From Tubulanus polymorphus (Eukaryota; Nemertea; Palaeonemertea; Tubulaniformes; Tubulanidae), in assembly GCF_964204645.1 (NCBI RefSeq), contig NC_134030.1, forward strand, positions 2,953,855 through 3,017,854: DNA of 64,000 nucleotides, given 5' to 3'. Below the pieces are notes generated by a model. That model saw nothing but the letters and a program-made list of their open reading frames with translations, was not told where the DNA came from and did not search any database. Positions 36,101-46,620 of this stretch are shown piece by piece; within the stretch, counting starts at the first letter, position 1, and every line of letters begins with the position of its first letter. The position numbers and the translations under genes were made by a program.

Positions 36101-36420
36101 TTTTCACAGATTTTTCATTTTGTAATCCATCTCTTGGTCCGACTTCCACGATCTTCACAAAACCTGGCAGTCCGTCCTTCTACAAGTGAAGATTTGATTT
36201 GAATTGAATTTGCTCGATTAGAAAATTTTTACGGCGATTTTTGAAGTCAAGTTGTACACTACAGATAGATTTAACCATTGAAGTACAATTTATCCAACAG
36301 AATTATTACACTTACAGTTACGTTTGTGCTTTGAAATCTCAAATGAGCTCGAGAAAGCGCTGATTTTGGCAAAAATGTCGATATTTTTATCCAAATCGAC
36401 CGAACACTGGGCGCCGCCAT
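33126..36420 (-). CDS. HMGCL: Hydroxymethylglutaryl-CoA lyase, mitochondrial
   Basis: Nine minus-strand exons: 36420-36316, 36179-36042, 35625-35494, 35409-35351, 35228-35139, 34806-34743, 34662-34474, 33462-33337, 33239-33126. All phases agree and give 338 residues. Exon 1 encodes a basic, Ser/Arg-rich mitochondrial presequence ([20 protein letters not shown]). The catalytic Arg lies in [12 protein letters not shown], metal-ligand histidines in [11 protein letters not shown], and the active-site Cys loop in [13 protein letters not shown]. The enzyme cleaves HMG-CoA to acetyl-CoA and acetoacetate in leucine breakdown and ketogenesis. The C-terminus ends TTEQCK rather than the peroxisomal CKL tripeptide of vertebrate orthologues. 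Introns hold a 240-bp inverted repeat, a foldback element and a short TIR element. Length and motifs leave little doubt. Confidence 0.97.
33714..33835. mobile_element. Miniature inverted-repeat element, family A relative
   Basis: CCAGGGACCAGTTCCATAG at one end and CACTGGAACCGGCCCCTGG at the other form an inverted pair about 120 bases apart. The ATCTAAAAACATTTTTAGAT palindrome sits inside. Located in HMGCL beyond its penultimate donor. Confidence 0.65.
33893..34412. repeat. Long inverted repeat, arms about 245 bp
   Basis: The arms 33893-34150 and about 34165-34412 are reverse complements with moderate divergence (for example CATGGTTAAACTTTCAAAT against its inverse around 34180). The gap is about 15 bases. 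It lies in the HMGCL intron between exons 7 and 8. Weak open frames in each arm mirror one another but show no known domain. Confidence 0.85.
34862..35085. mobile_element. Foldback element in HMGCL intron
   Basis: Arms of about 90 bases start AATAGGTGTCAGCACTAATG and end with the inverse (GTGCTGACATCTATT). Both contain GTTGATGATTTAACA and TTATTTTCTGACA. The centre has CTCTGATGATGAAGTTCGG followed by TTGAAACTTC. No coding capacity. Confidence 0.8.
35683..35780. mobile_element. Short terminal-inverted-repeat element, about 98 bp
   Basis: CTAGTACCACATAGCCCCAG then GTGACCTAAAGTGCAG is mirrored by CTGCAGTTTAGGTCAC and TGTGTGGCACTAGTG. The arms are about 37 bases. Located in HMGCL intron 2. Confidence 0.75.
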
Positions 36421-36429
36421 ATTGGAAAA

Positions 36430-37500
36430 CGCATGCCAGTGCCGGTGAATCCTAAGGAACAACTCGAATCCCACATTTTCACTTCCTCGAAAATGTATGC
36501 AAATTAATGCAAATGAACGGAATCGGGACATGGTGTTCAACGCGGACCCGTCAGTATCTTCGGACCTCATGCTGCTTCCTTACATCATCACATCATGTTT
36601 ATGCCACATCGTCGCTCCTCAAACGTTGTGTAGGGAACCGTAACAACGACTGGTATTCACACCAAGCCCTGGCAGTGGAGTTGTCTCCACAGTGATCTAC
36701 GTTGCCCTACGATCCTAGTGTACCCACTGTGGTACATCAGACACTATAAGGTTCTTGGTGAAGTTTAGGCCTACGTTGAAATTCTCACTGCGGTTAACCG
36801 TTTAAAGAAATTTGATGGTTGATATTCGTGTTATATATATATATTAGTTCTTCGCGTGTATGATAACGGTTGAAGACTGGGTCTTTATGTTCTTGATTAT
36901 TGCACTGCGTTGCAAACAGAGCGACGTTGTATCTTAGTAATCCTCTTATAGGCTACATTTTTATCATTGTTTGATCCAAAAACTTTCAATCCCCTACAAT
37001 CGCATTATGACAATTCCAAAACACCTTGCAATAATATCATACAATCTATTGATTGATAATTCACTTTTTTGAAATCTTGAAAACAAATGACAATAACTTA
37101 AACTGAAAGATATATATTTCTATAATAGCGGAAAGCATTTTTTCCAGGCCACAGACCTTTACATCTGTTTGTCGGCTATAAACTACTAGGCGCTCGTATA
37201 ACTGACAATGTAACCTCATATTACGAGCAATTACCAGTAATTAGTTGGCTATTACGCCGATGACGAGTGCGTAGTAGAATAGTGCAATCCTGAAGTATTT
37301 CGCAGCAGCAATTACGACCATTTAACGAAAGGTCATACCTATTTAGTAAACCTTTGTTACCGACACAGATGAAATCTCGCTAGTACTGTCAAAATTACTA
37401 TTTTTGAATTGTGTTTTTATATGTAAGACTTATTCACCCGCGACGACGTGAAAATCATGGCTTATTTTGGAATATCCGTTATATAACTGATGAAGATTTG
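36430..37500. other. Intergenic stretch with dispersed repeat
   Basis: About 36655-36765 carries the inverted copy of the repeat at 28795-28885 (GGCAGTGGAGTTGTCTCCAC ... CACTATAAGGTTCTTGGTGA). No gene recognised in the remainder. The HMGCL and SCPEP1-like genes diverge here, so it must hold both promoters. Confidence 0.5.
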
Positions 37501-37504
37501 AGAA

Positions 37505-40500
37505 ATGGCAACAAGTAACCGAACATGTTTTCTGTTCGTACTGATTATGCAAACGGGTTTTATTCGAATGAATAAGTTTGACACAAATATCGGTAAGTTT
37601 CCTGCAAATTCATTCAAATCAGATTCGATTAGAAAGCTATATGTTGCCCTGTCTATCAAATTGTTTATTTGAGATTTGGAAGCAGAACTATGGAATCTAC
37701 CACAGTTACACGGTCATGTCAAGGTGAGAGAGAATGCTCAAATGTTCTGGTGGTTTTTCAACACAACATCCGACATCACTTCTACGACCAGAAAACCGCT
37801 GATCTTGTGGATCCAGGTAAGAAATGCATTGTGACGACTGGCTCTTTCCATCGTCTTAAATCCATAAAAACAATGTCACCATGGTAGAATTCGAATCAGC
37901 TGGGTGTATCGATTCTCAAAATAGATATGTTCGTCCATTATGTTCCCTTCTATTGTTCTACTTACCTGGGACTGCTTCGTCGTTGGAACTACTGTATTCG
38001 GTAACGCTATTGGATCATTTCTGCCTCTAAGGTGTCAGATTTTTATTTTTACAATAAACCAGCACGCTTATAGAGTCGAAATAGCAGCAAGGTTCTACAT
38101 TTCATTTACAGAGTAATGGATTTGTATAATTTAAGATATACGTATTCTGACTCCGATAAGAAACGATTAAGTTGGATGGTGGCTAAAATGTGTCATTCGA
38201 ATGAATTTGTTTAAATGCTCTCAAAAGATACCAGAAACAAAATGAAGAAGTTGATATGTGGCGATTATTCGAAAATGGAAACGAATTCCTGTAAATATTG
38301 AAAATAAATTACATTCTACTACCTTGTAATTTCTTGCATTCTCCCGTCGATAAAATAAAGAAGTTCGACTTAGTGCGAATTCTACTAATTCTGCGGTAGT
38401 ATCTTTCGCAGTATTCATTCTTTATATCGTACAAAACGGCATAACATTTGTGATTTTTAAAACATGTGCGTTCGCATGCTTCAATGGTAGGAATCTTAGT
38501 TTTGCTCTGTTTCCTTTTTCTAGTAGGAATTCCATATTTCCTAGTTGTCGTACATATTTTCCCATCTATACGGAAAAACAAAGTTATTGTAAGCCATCTT
38601 AATTTTATGTTTTAAAATAGTTATAAAACAAATGTGCAGATTTTTCATTCCGAGGTTGGGAATGAAAACAAATCTTACCTTCGATGTACGTTGGACATAT
38701 CACATGACGAAATTCTACGACAAACATTGCCACGTAAAAAAGTGTTGAAACATAGCCTGAAATTTGCATCCTCGAGCACGTTGTAATTACTACTAAACTG
38801 TAAGTTTGTGAACCAAACTTTATCCTATCTTGGATACAAAGGCGCTTCTCTTGGAAACACTCACCGTCTTGTCTCGAACAACGTATAGATTTTCCAGTTA
38901 ACAACCCGAGGCAGTGAACGAAAAGAATCTTTTTATCATGTAATCATTTGACGAATTTCACCAATATTTACAGCAAATCGTGGAAAAACAAAATTGTACA
39001 GTAAGGTCAAGCGTTATGGTGGTTCTTAAAGCCAATCTAACAGCATGGGCTAACTAATGTGTATCGGCATTCTTGATTTAAAGCTATTTAGGTTAGCTTT
39101 CAAATCGTTAATCAAAGATTTGGAAGCAGAAAAATGTGAAATCTACCGCAGTGACGCAATTATGTCAAAGGTCAGAGAAAAGGCTCGAATATACTGGTGG
39201 TTTTACAACGCAACATTCGACCTCACTTCAGCAATAAAGGAAAAGTTGGGATTCACTATTAATATACAGAAAGTCACTACAAAATCTCGAAACACATAAA
39301 AACACATTTCATCTAGAAACACATAAAAAGAATGACAGATCAAAGAAGAATCGGGATCAACCGGATGTAACTCTTTTGAAGAGAGAACTGTTTTTATTTC
39401 CATAATTTCACTTACCCGTGATTACATTTTTTCATTGGAACAAGTGAATTCGGTAACACGCGTTAATGGAATATAATTACCTCTCCAGTGTTTCATGTGT
39501 ATTTGTCAACATGAAATCTGTTTTTTTTATTGAGCCGAAATATCAGCAGAAGCAATGCACTATAAACAGTTTATTTACAGTTATGTATTTGTATCATTTA
39601 AGATTTGTGACATTTTCCTACCTTGTGATTTGTTGCATTCTTTTGTCGATAAGATGAATAAAGTTTCATTGCGACTTTCGGTAAAATTTTTGCGGTAGTG
39701 TTTTTCGCAGTATTTATTCTTTATATCATACACCACAATCCGACAATTTCCTTTTCGAATGCACCTGCGTTCACATGCTTCAACATTAGGAACTTTCTTG
39801 TTTTTTTTCAATTGTCTAGAAGGAATTCCATATTTTCGAGATACCGTACAGTTTTTCCCATCTACACAGAAAAACAGTTCGTAATCTACCCATACGAAAA
39901 TCGTTTCAAAATATTTTGAGAACAAATTTGCAAATTTCCAGTTCAAGATTGTGAGTAAAAAGAAACCCTACCTTTAACGTACGTTGGACATATAACTCGT
40001 CGAAATTTTATGAAGAATATTAGCACGAAAAATACTATATAAACATAGCCTGAAGTTCGCATCTTGATCGAATGCGGTTATTAAACTGCAAGTTGTGAGC
40101 CCGAAACACCGTATGATTGTTTCTTAGCGACAAAGACGCTTCTATTGGAAACATCCACCGTCTTCCAGTAATGTATGGATTTTCTTTGAAACTTGTAAAA
40201 ACCGAAATGAGCGAGAAGAATATTTTTTCAACGTGACAAACGTTCAATCTAAAACGCTAATCCGCACGTGACAAACTTTACCGATAGAACGATAACCACA
40301 CTCAAACGTGGTGAACGGATAATAAGATAAAATCCCACTATTTACAGATTAATAGAATTTTGAAAACCAGAATTTATTTATTAAATCTAAAATCCCTAGA
40401 CGATGATCTCTAGGGTGAGATCGAAACGTCGTGTCTTTTATATATTTTAGATTTAATAAATAAATTCTGGTTTTTAAATTCTTTTAATCTGTAAATAGTG

Positions 40501-43500
40501 GGATTTTATCTTATTAAACTTTACCGATGTTTATAGGAAATCGTCGAGTGGCCCAGTTGCACAACTCGATGGTTTTTTTTAGCCAACACTGTCTGAATAA
40601 CGATAATTCACCATTCTTGATTTGAAGTTTGGATTATGTTCTGTAGGGTGGGCCTGGACGAGCAAGTTCTGGAGTCGGAAATTTTGCGGAGATCGGTGCA
40701 TTCGATCAGTATCTGAAGGAAAGGACTGAAAATTGGGTAATAACATTTACATCTAGAACATATTTTTGGCAAATTCCTTCGATTTTTCTAAAGGATTAAC
40801 CTATGATATATATTGCAAGCAACCATTTTCTTATATTTCTCATTCACAGTTACAGGATGCGAATGTATTGTTTATAGACAGCCCTGTAGGAGTCGGTTTT
40901 AGTTATGTTACTGGTCGTAGCTCGTTGGCTGATTCGAATGAAATGATCGTCTCTGATTTACTGGTGCTCATTAAAACACTGTTAACAGACCAGCTTCGTG
41001 ATTTCCAAGTAAGTTACCGACTATTTCTTTGAAATAGCAACTCAATCCACCAGAATATTCCCTTCTTTCATCTCATGAATTTATTATGTCTTTTATGCTG
41101 TAATTATGCTATTTTTGGGATGTACCGCTTTACTTGTTCGGAGAAAACTACGGTGCAAAAGTGTCGGCGATGTTCGCTGAAGCTCTACACCAGGTAAACA
41201 CGACGTAACAACTCTGATTGCAAATACAGTGGAATCTCGTTTCACGGGACCAGGTTCGTTATAACCGATAGTTCGTTATATCCAGTTTATGAAATCGATT
41301 ACATTTTCTTACTTGGGACGAAATTCTATATTTGTTATATCCGATGAAACGTTGTATCCGAGTTCGTTATAACGAGGTTCCACTGAAGTACGTATATCAC
41401 TCATCCCGAATTGTTTCGGCTTGAAATCGTCCTAGATTATTTGTGATTCGTTTATCTCGTCATCAGGAGGTGTTAGCTGGTGGAATCAAGTGCAGACTGT
41501 CCGGGGTCGGTCTTCTCAGTCCTACGATCGATCTTACGCCAAATCTGATGAACTACGGACCGTATTTACACGCTATGGTAGGCCGTTTTAACTGTTCAGT
41601 TATTTGTTAGGGCGAAAAAATTATCCAATGAAACCGAAGCAACTTCAGGCAGAGATGCGTTGATTCTTCCTAGGGCTAAAAATTGATACCCAGGGACACT
41701 CAATCGAAAAATAAAACAAAATTTACCAGCCAAATAAATAAATAATGGGGACAATCCCTATTTTAAGATCAAAAATTTATACCCTGTTTATCATTTCCGT
41801 TGAGCTTAAAAGTTGACCCGCGCTGCCGCCGTTCTGCCCTGTACGTTACTTTCTTTAAAATCATGATCAAGAACCATAACAGACCCGGCAGTTATAGAAA
41901 TGAACTGATTACAAATTTCATCGCAGTTTACAAAATGACCCGGCCGATAAGGAGAAAACAAGGCATTTTATTTTAGGCTAAGATTTCATTTTTGATTCAA
42001 GGGTCAAGTGGATATTGATGGTAAAGCTGATATAATGAGAAGAATGTCCTCAGTGAAATACTATATGAATGTGCAGGATTACAGTAACGCTTTCTACAGT
42101 TTCAAGAAGTCGTTGCGCCGACTGCGAGGTTTAGACCGTAACACGTACGATCCGTTACACCTGGCGTATCGACCTACTCGCCATCTATCGGACTTTATGA
42201 ACGGACCTGTGCAAAAATATCTAGCACATATATCGCGTTACCGCTGGAATGGTACGTTCCGCCACGCAATATACGCGGGATTCGAAACTGATAGCATTGC
42301 CAGACGTTCTGAGACCTGAATGAAGTATCTTTTATGCGCCCTAACACTGGCCCGTAGTACATGAGCTAGCTTCGATGGGTATTCGATTCAATCACCCTGT
42401 TCATTTTTCTTCGTAGATTTCAATTGGGATGTCTTCTATTCACAATCGAAATCCTACATGAAACCAGCTTCAAAATCAGGTGATTTAATTTTTAAGATTT
42501 TATTGTTTTCTCAATTATTTTTATTCGCAGCAATCACTATCTAGACTATCAGAAATCACAATCACTATCTAGACTATCAGAAATCACAATCACTATCTAG
42601 ACTATCAGAAATCACAATCACTATCTAGACTATCAGAAATCACAATCACTATCTAGACTATCAGAAATCACAATCACTATCTAGACTATCAGAAATCACA
42701 ATCACTATCTAGACTATCAGAAATCACAATCACTATCTAGACTATCAGAAATCACAATCACTATCTAGACTATCAGAAATCACAATCACTATCTAGACTA
42801 TCAGAAATCACAATCACTATCTAGACTATCAGAAATCACAATCACTATCTAGACTATCAGAAATCACAATCACTATCTAGACTATCAGAAATCACAATCA
42901 CTATCTAGACTATCAGAAATCACAATCACTATCTAGACTATCATCAGAAATCACAATCACTATCTAGACTATCAGAAATCACAATCACTATCTAGACTAT
43001 CAGAAATCACAATCACTATCTAGACTATCAGAAATCACAATCACTATCTAGACTATCAGAAATCACAATCACTATCTAGACTATCAGAAATCACAATCAC
43101 TATCTAGACTGACTATCAGAAATCACAATCACTATCTAGACTATCAGAAATCACAATCACTATCTAGACTATCAGAAATCACAATCACTATCTAGACTAT
43201 CAGAAATCGCGATCACTATCTAGACTATCAGAAATCACAATCACTATCTAGACTATCAGAAATCACAATCACTATCTAGATAGCGTCGTATATTAATTAT
43301 TTTTCTACATTCAGTCGAATATTTGTTACGTCAGAAGAACATTAAGATTGCCATATTCGTCGGTCAGTTAGATTTTATAGCTAATCCAGTAGGTAAGCGT
43401 GTACTTCTGATTGAAAACTCACACGCATATATTTTCATCCAATTAATTTGATTAAATCACTCAATGATCATGTTTTGATTTTTGTAAGGGACAGAGACTT

Positions 43501-43812
43501 GGTTATATCGACTGAAGTGGCTTGGGAAAAAAGCGTTTTACGATGCGCCAAGACGTCAAATATCCGACCCAAACAACTTGCATATCACAATAGCTGGTTT
43601 AAAAAACTACCGAAATCTATATCTATATTGGGTGAACGGTGCAGGACATATGGTTCGTTCGAGAATACGAAACACAGATGGATATCTATCACTTTTTGTT
43701 AAGTTGCTTATGAATCGATTTGATAGTTAACGGAATCTTTCCGTTTCAGATACCAAGAGACAAACCGAGGGCAGCGAGACTTATAATGAAAGATTTCCTA
43801 AGAATCACCTGA
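37505..43812 (+). CDS. SCPEP1: SCPEP1-like serine carboxypeptidase, probably inactive
   Basis: Eleven plus-strand exons: 37505-37592, 37674-37816, 40647-40736, 40850-41008, 41119-41193, 41467-41577, 42002-42251, 42417-42479, 43315-43392, 43489-43652, 43750-43812. Phases agree and give 427 residues. Exon 1 is a signal peptide (MATSNRTCFLFVLIMQTGF). MFWWFFNTTSD, WIQGGPGRASSGVGNF, FIDSPVGVGFSYVTG, FVGQLDFIANP and NGAGHMIPRDKP identify the MEROPS S10 retinoid-inducible carboxypeptidase group. The nucleophile motif reads FGENYGAK, so the catalytic Ser is Asn (codon 41146-41148); the Asp and His motifs remain. The exon starting at 41119 is preceded by GG instead of AG. It is either a secreted pseudoenzyme or an early pseudogene. 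Intron 2 contains two PAN-like genes on the other strand, and intron 8 a minisatellite. Confidence 0.85.
38323..38769 (-). CDS. Secreted PAN/apple-like protein, copy 1
   Basis: Two clear exons, 38769-38679 and 38565-38323, phase 1 junction (GAA-G / AT-GGG). Exon 1 is a signal peptide (MQISGYVSTLFYVAMFVVEF). Exon 2 is one PAN-like module with DGKICTTTRKYGIP, ACERTCFKNHKC, DIKNEYCERYY and STGECKK. Its cysteine spacing and the ACE-x-C-x5-C core are typical of PAN/apple domains. A donor (GTAGTA) at 38322 may lead to a short third exon, perhaps around 38100 (PCCYFDS). Without splicing, the frame stops five codons later. The gene is nested in intron 2 of the carboxypeptidase gene on the opposite strand. 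PAN domains mediate protein or carbohydrate binding; the partner is unknown. Confidence 0.75.
39108..39250 (+). pseudogene. Duplicated relic of carboxypeptidase exon 2
   Basis: Bases 39112-39240 read DLEAEKCEIYRSDAIMSKVR then EKARIYWWFYNATFDLTS, collinear with the functional exon 2 (DLEAELWNLP... VRENAQMFWWFFNTTSD). The AG acceptor context (AAAG/ATTTGG) survives. The donor after CAG has become AAAGT instead of GTAAG, so it cannot be spliced in the normal way. It is a tandem-duplication by-product that moved with the PAN-like gene. Confidence 0.75.
39622..40062 (-). CDS. Secreted PAN/apple-like protein, copy 2
   Basis: Two exons, 40062-39972 and 39861-39622, phase 1, with the same structure as copy 1; exon 1 is exactly the same length. 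The signal peptide is MRTSGYVYIVFFVLIFF. Exon 2 contains DGKNCTVSRKYGIPSRQ, ACERRCIRKGNCR, DIKNKYCEKHY and STKECNKSQ. All domain cysteines of copy 1 are conserved while most other positions have diverged. The donor at 39621 (GTAGGA) suggests a short third exon; alternatively the frame reads on for 15 codons to a stop at about 39581. Nested in the carboxypeptidase intron. Confidence 0.75.
40321..40515. mobile_element. Foldback element, 72-bp arms
   Basis: The left arm AATAAGATAAAATCCCACTA... pairs with the right arm ending AGTGGGATTTTATCTTATT. The loop contains CCCTAGACGATGATCTCTAG followed by GTGAGATCGAAACGTCGTGT. No coding capacity. Located in carboxypeptidase intron 2. Confidence 0.85.
41225..41390. 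mobile_element. Pogo/Tigger-like miniature element, copy 2
   Basis: TA-CAGTGGAATCTCG at the left and CGAGGTTCCACTG at the right, both followed internally by TTCGTTATA(A/T)C. Same family as 18514-18691. Located in a carboxypeptidase intron. Confidence 0.75.
41674..41979. mobile_element. Miniature element, family D, copy 1
   Basis: Starts GGGCTAAAAATTGATACC and ends with the inverse-like AAGGCATTTTATTTTAGGC. It shares the internal phrase CATAACAGACCCGGC with 55126-55343. Ends just before a carboxypeptidase exon acceptor. Confidence 0.65.
42531..43280. repeat. 28-bp minisatellite in carboxypeptidase intron 8
   Basis: About 26-27 head-to-tail copies of a 28-base unit (CAATCACTATCTAGACTATC plus AGAAATCA). 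The array is nearly perfect. Two units carry small insertions (CATCATCAG near 42942, GACTGACT near 43110) and one has CGCGATC near 43207. Confidence 0.97.
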
Positions 43813-43819
43813 CGATGAT

Positions 43820-44700
43820 TCGACAAAGTCTTGAATTGAATTCTAATAAAGTATTGCATTCGTTGCTATTTTGTCTTTGCATCTATTCTTTTTTCTACGA
43901 ACAAAGTATAATTCCAACCAATCGCGAAAATGAAAAAGACCAACATGAGAAACAGCCTAGGATGGTTTCGCAGCCGAATTCAGATATATACAGGATGATT
44001 AATCAAGATAATTTCACCATTCTAAAATCGTATGATATTTATTGTTCCAATCACTTCGCAATTACATTTTCACATCGTTTCACCGTTGAAAACTGGTTAT
44101 AGCGAAAGCACCTATGATTTTCAAAGTGCTTTTCGAAAAGTCAGTCGCAAACAAATTTGGATCAAGATTTTTCGAAATCTGGATACAATTTTCATAATTT
44201 CTTTTTGAAAAGTAATCCATTCTCAAGTGATTTATTCAGGTTTCCGGTCATTTCATATCTAAGTTCTGCCCTTTTTCAGTAAGAAAGTACCCCTTTTTAC
44301 GGTGCAAAGATGCCATTTTTCAAAATAGGACTGACCCTCAAATATGTTCGGCACGGGCCTGGAAACATATAACATGTTTTCGTTGTTTAGCTGTTTTCCA
44401 CTCTTCTATCTACGGTACACAGCTCCATACGTTTCATCCCAAAATGTCTTAATTCATTTTGTATTCAGTTACTTCTGAATTAATGTCTTCAAATGTCTGA
44501 AGTAATTTGTCAGAGTTTAGCGACTCATTAAGGGAGTGTTCATATCACAGTTTAATCAATAAGAACTTAATCGTAGTACGGTCTATAGACGTAACGTCAT
44601 CCTTATGATAATTAAAAACCAATTTGCACAATGAACAAATTAATGCAAATCCGACGTCACGATAATATGATTAATTATCAAATTTTCAATTAAAGACTTC
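43820..44700. other. 3' flank of the carboxypeptidase gene
   Basis: AATAAA at 43845-43850 is the likely polyadenylation signal, 33 bases after the stop. An adjoining 95-codon open frame (43815-44102) has no recognisable domain. Nothing else supported. Confidence 0.5.
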
Positions 44701-44709
44701 CTATCGTCT

Positions 44710-45285
44710 CTATTCGGTATCCTTTTCGTAGGCTTTCCTCTTGCACATGATCACGTACGTGGCTACGAAAATGAATACATTCCACAAACAGTGTAAAACG
44801 ACGAAGCACACCACGTAGGCCGAGATCCACGTGTTCGCCGAACTGATATGTCCACCGTTTAGTGTCATGGTAAACACGGGAATGAAGTTTACGATGCAAA
44901 TAATTATAGAAGCGACGCCCAGATAGAAGAAATGCGTTGTGGACTTTTTGATACAGATCACAAGCGCGTAGACGCCGCAAAAAGTCGGTGCAACGAATCC
45001 CCAAATTCCGACGTAGGTCAACGTCACGTTGAACTTGACCAAAATAACGACGTTGATCGCTGGAACTACAATCCACAACACGAGAAATATCACGTATAAA
45101 GCGATTAGTATGGTCCAGTATCTGGTGTCTATGTAGTGTCTAGCGTGATATCTAGGACCTTCAGGCGGCAATGTTTGGAAATTAACGAAATCCACGTCGC
45201 CATTACTGGTTCTGGCTGTCGGCTGTGTAGACCGGGTCTTCGGATCATCTTGTAACCCATCGAAGTCTCGCAGCTCGTGATCCAT
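44710..45285 (-). CDS. Intronless four-helix membrane protein, unrecognised
   Basis: A 191-residue open frame starting MDHELRDFDGLQDDPKTRST. A polar N-terminal tail of about 55 residues is followed by four hydrophobic helices, around YWTILIALYVIFLVLWIVV, YVGIWGFVAPTFCGVYALVI, FFYLGVASIIICIVNFIPVF and WISAYVVCFVVLHCLWNVFI. The C-terminus is short and charged (CKRKAYEKDTE). The tetraspan topology with both ends cytoplasmic resembles MARVEL- or claudin-like proteins, but no diagnostic motif is present. No introns are seen. Function unknown; strong codon coherence and hydropathy make it a real gene. Confidence 0.7.
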   Translation of the reverse strand: MDHELRDFDGLQDDPKTRSTQPTARTSNGDVDFVNFQTLPPEGPRYHARHYIDTRYWTILIALYVIFLVLWIVVPAINVVILVKFNVTLTYVGIWGFVAPTFCGVYALVICIKKSTTHFFYLGVASIIICIVNFIPVFTMTLNGGHISSANTWISAYVVCFVVLHCLWNVFIFVATYVIMCKRKAYEKDTE

Positions 45286-45289
45286 TGTA

Positions 45290-46620
45290 CAGAATCCAAC
45301 GTTTCTTCATTTGGTTCCGACGATACCGAATAGACTTAACATGTCAATCTTTAATTTATGCACTAAAATGAATGTAACCTTTTTCTATGGACATAAAACT
45401 TTTTGTCGAAAATATATAAATAGGATTGGAACGATCTCTACAGCTTCGTGTCAGCGACTTCTGCAAACTGGTTCGCGCACAATGCAGTTGACAGTAGGCA
45501 CACACAAACATATATATATACATACAAACATTGTACTGGAAGTTTAAGAATGTCTGGCATTATTACACTAAATGTATAATACACCTAGTGCCCACAGTTT
45601 GTGAACTAACGTAATCTTCCAATGAAATAAAGGCCGCTGGTAATATTTATATATGTATGCATACTTATTTAAAACATTTATGAGGAAATTCACGTAAATC
45701 GTGTCTAAAAATAACGATTACTTCATAAGATATTCATGAAATGGCGATACACAGTGAGAAATGTGAAAATTAAGGTAGCAAAATCCAATAACTAATTAAT
45801 TTTTCTAATAAATCGCAATATAGGTGTTTTGGTATACGATTAGTTTTTGTTGTTTCGTCGTAAGTATGAATGATTAGCATGAATTCTTAATCGCGATGTT
45901 TTCATGAAGTTTCTGACACTCAGTGGTACTAATTATTGAACTAATGCCGGGGCATTCCGGGGGTCCTGACAGTCATGGATTCCGTCTTCGGAAAGTGAGT
46001 GCAATAGCCCGCTGGGACTGAACGGTCCCATTTTACGGTTTCCTGCCTATACAAATGTGCATATTTCCTTTTTGCGAATTCTTTTGTCAAATGCAAATCA
46101 CATGCGGGTTTTTACATGGTTAATCCACATTCGTGCGTGCGGGATTTGGAGCGATATTAACTACGAAAACAATACGAATCGTCGTTTAAGAAACGTATAG
46201 GAGTCACAAATCAAATTGCCAGTAGTAAGTATTGTGTACATATCGGATTTCTGAGTATCCCAACTAGAATTGTGCTAGACGGGAAACTAGTGAAAACTAT
46301 AAGTGTCAATTATACCGGGAACGTAACACGCCCAAACGTTAACGTATAGTCTGCGTACCGCAAAAGCTTCGCAACGTTGGAATTATCGACATCTGGTCGT
46401 TCGACGTTTTCACCGTCGACGTTGCATTCATTGACGTTGGTTATGAATTCTCTTCTTCCTCCGTAAATCAATAAACGGCGACGAGGAGCGAGAGGAGAGA
46501 GAGAGGAGAGAGGGGATAGCACCGAGAGTTGCTCAATGCTGAACTGGTAGCATATATGCGCATATACAGTAAATACAGCAATGTAACGACTATCGTCTCT
46601 CGGCGGAAGAGGTTTAGGAG
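45290..46620. other. Intergenic, nothing recognised
   Basis: AT-rich non-coding sequence. A GA-rich tract (GAGAGGAGAGAGAGAGGAGA) at about 46487-46514 precedes the possible first exon at 46621. Short frames on the minus strand are its mirror. Confidence 0.4.

Noticed and set aside
41038-41121. Alternative in-phase acceptor (TAG at 41035-41037) for the carboxypeptidase exon
   Set aside because: Reading from it meets a TAA before the exon, so it cannot rescue splicing.
42531-43280. Possible CRISPR-like array
   Set aside because: Units are contiguous 28-mers with no variable spacers, in an intron of a eukaryotic gene. It is a minisatellite.
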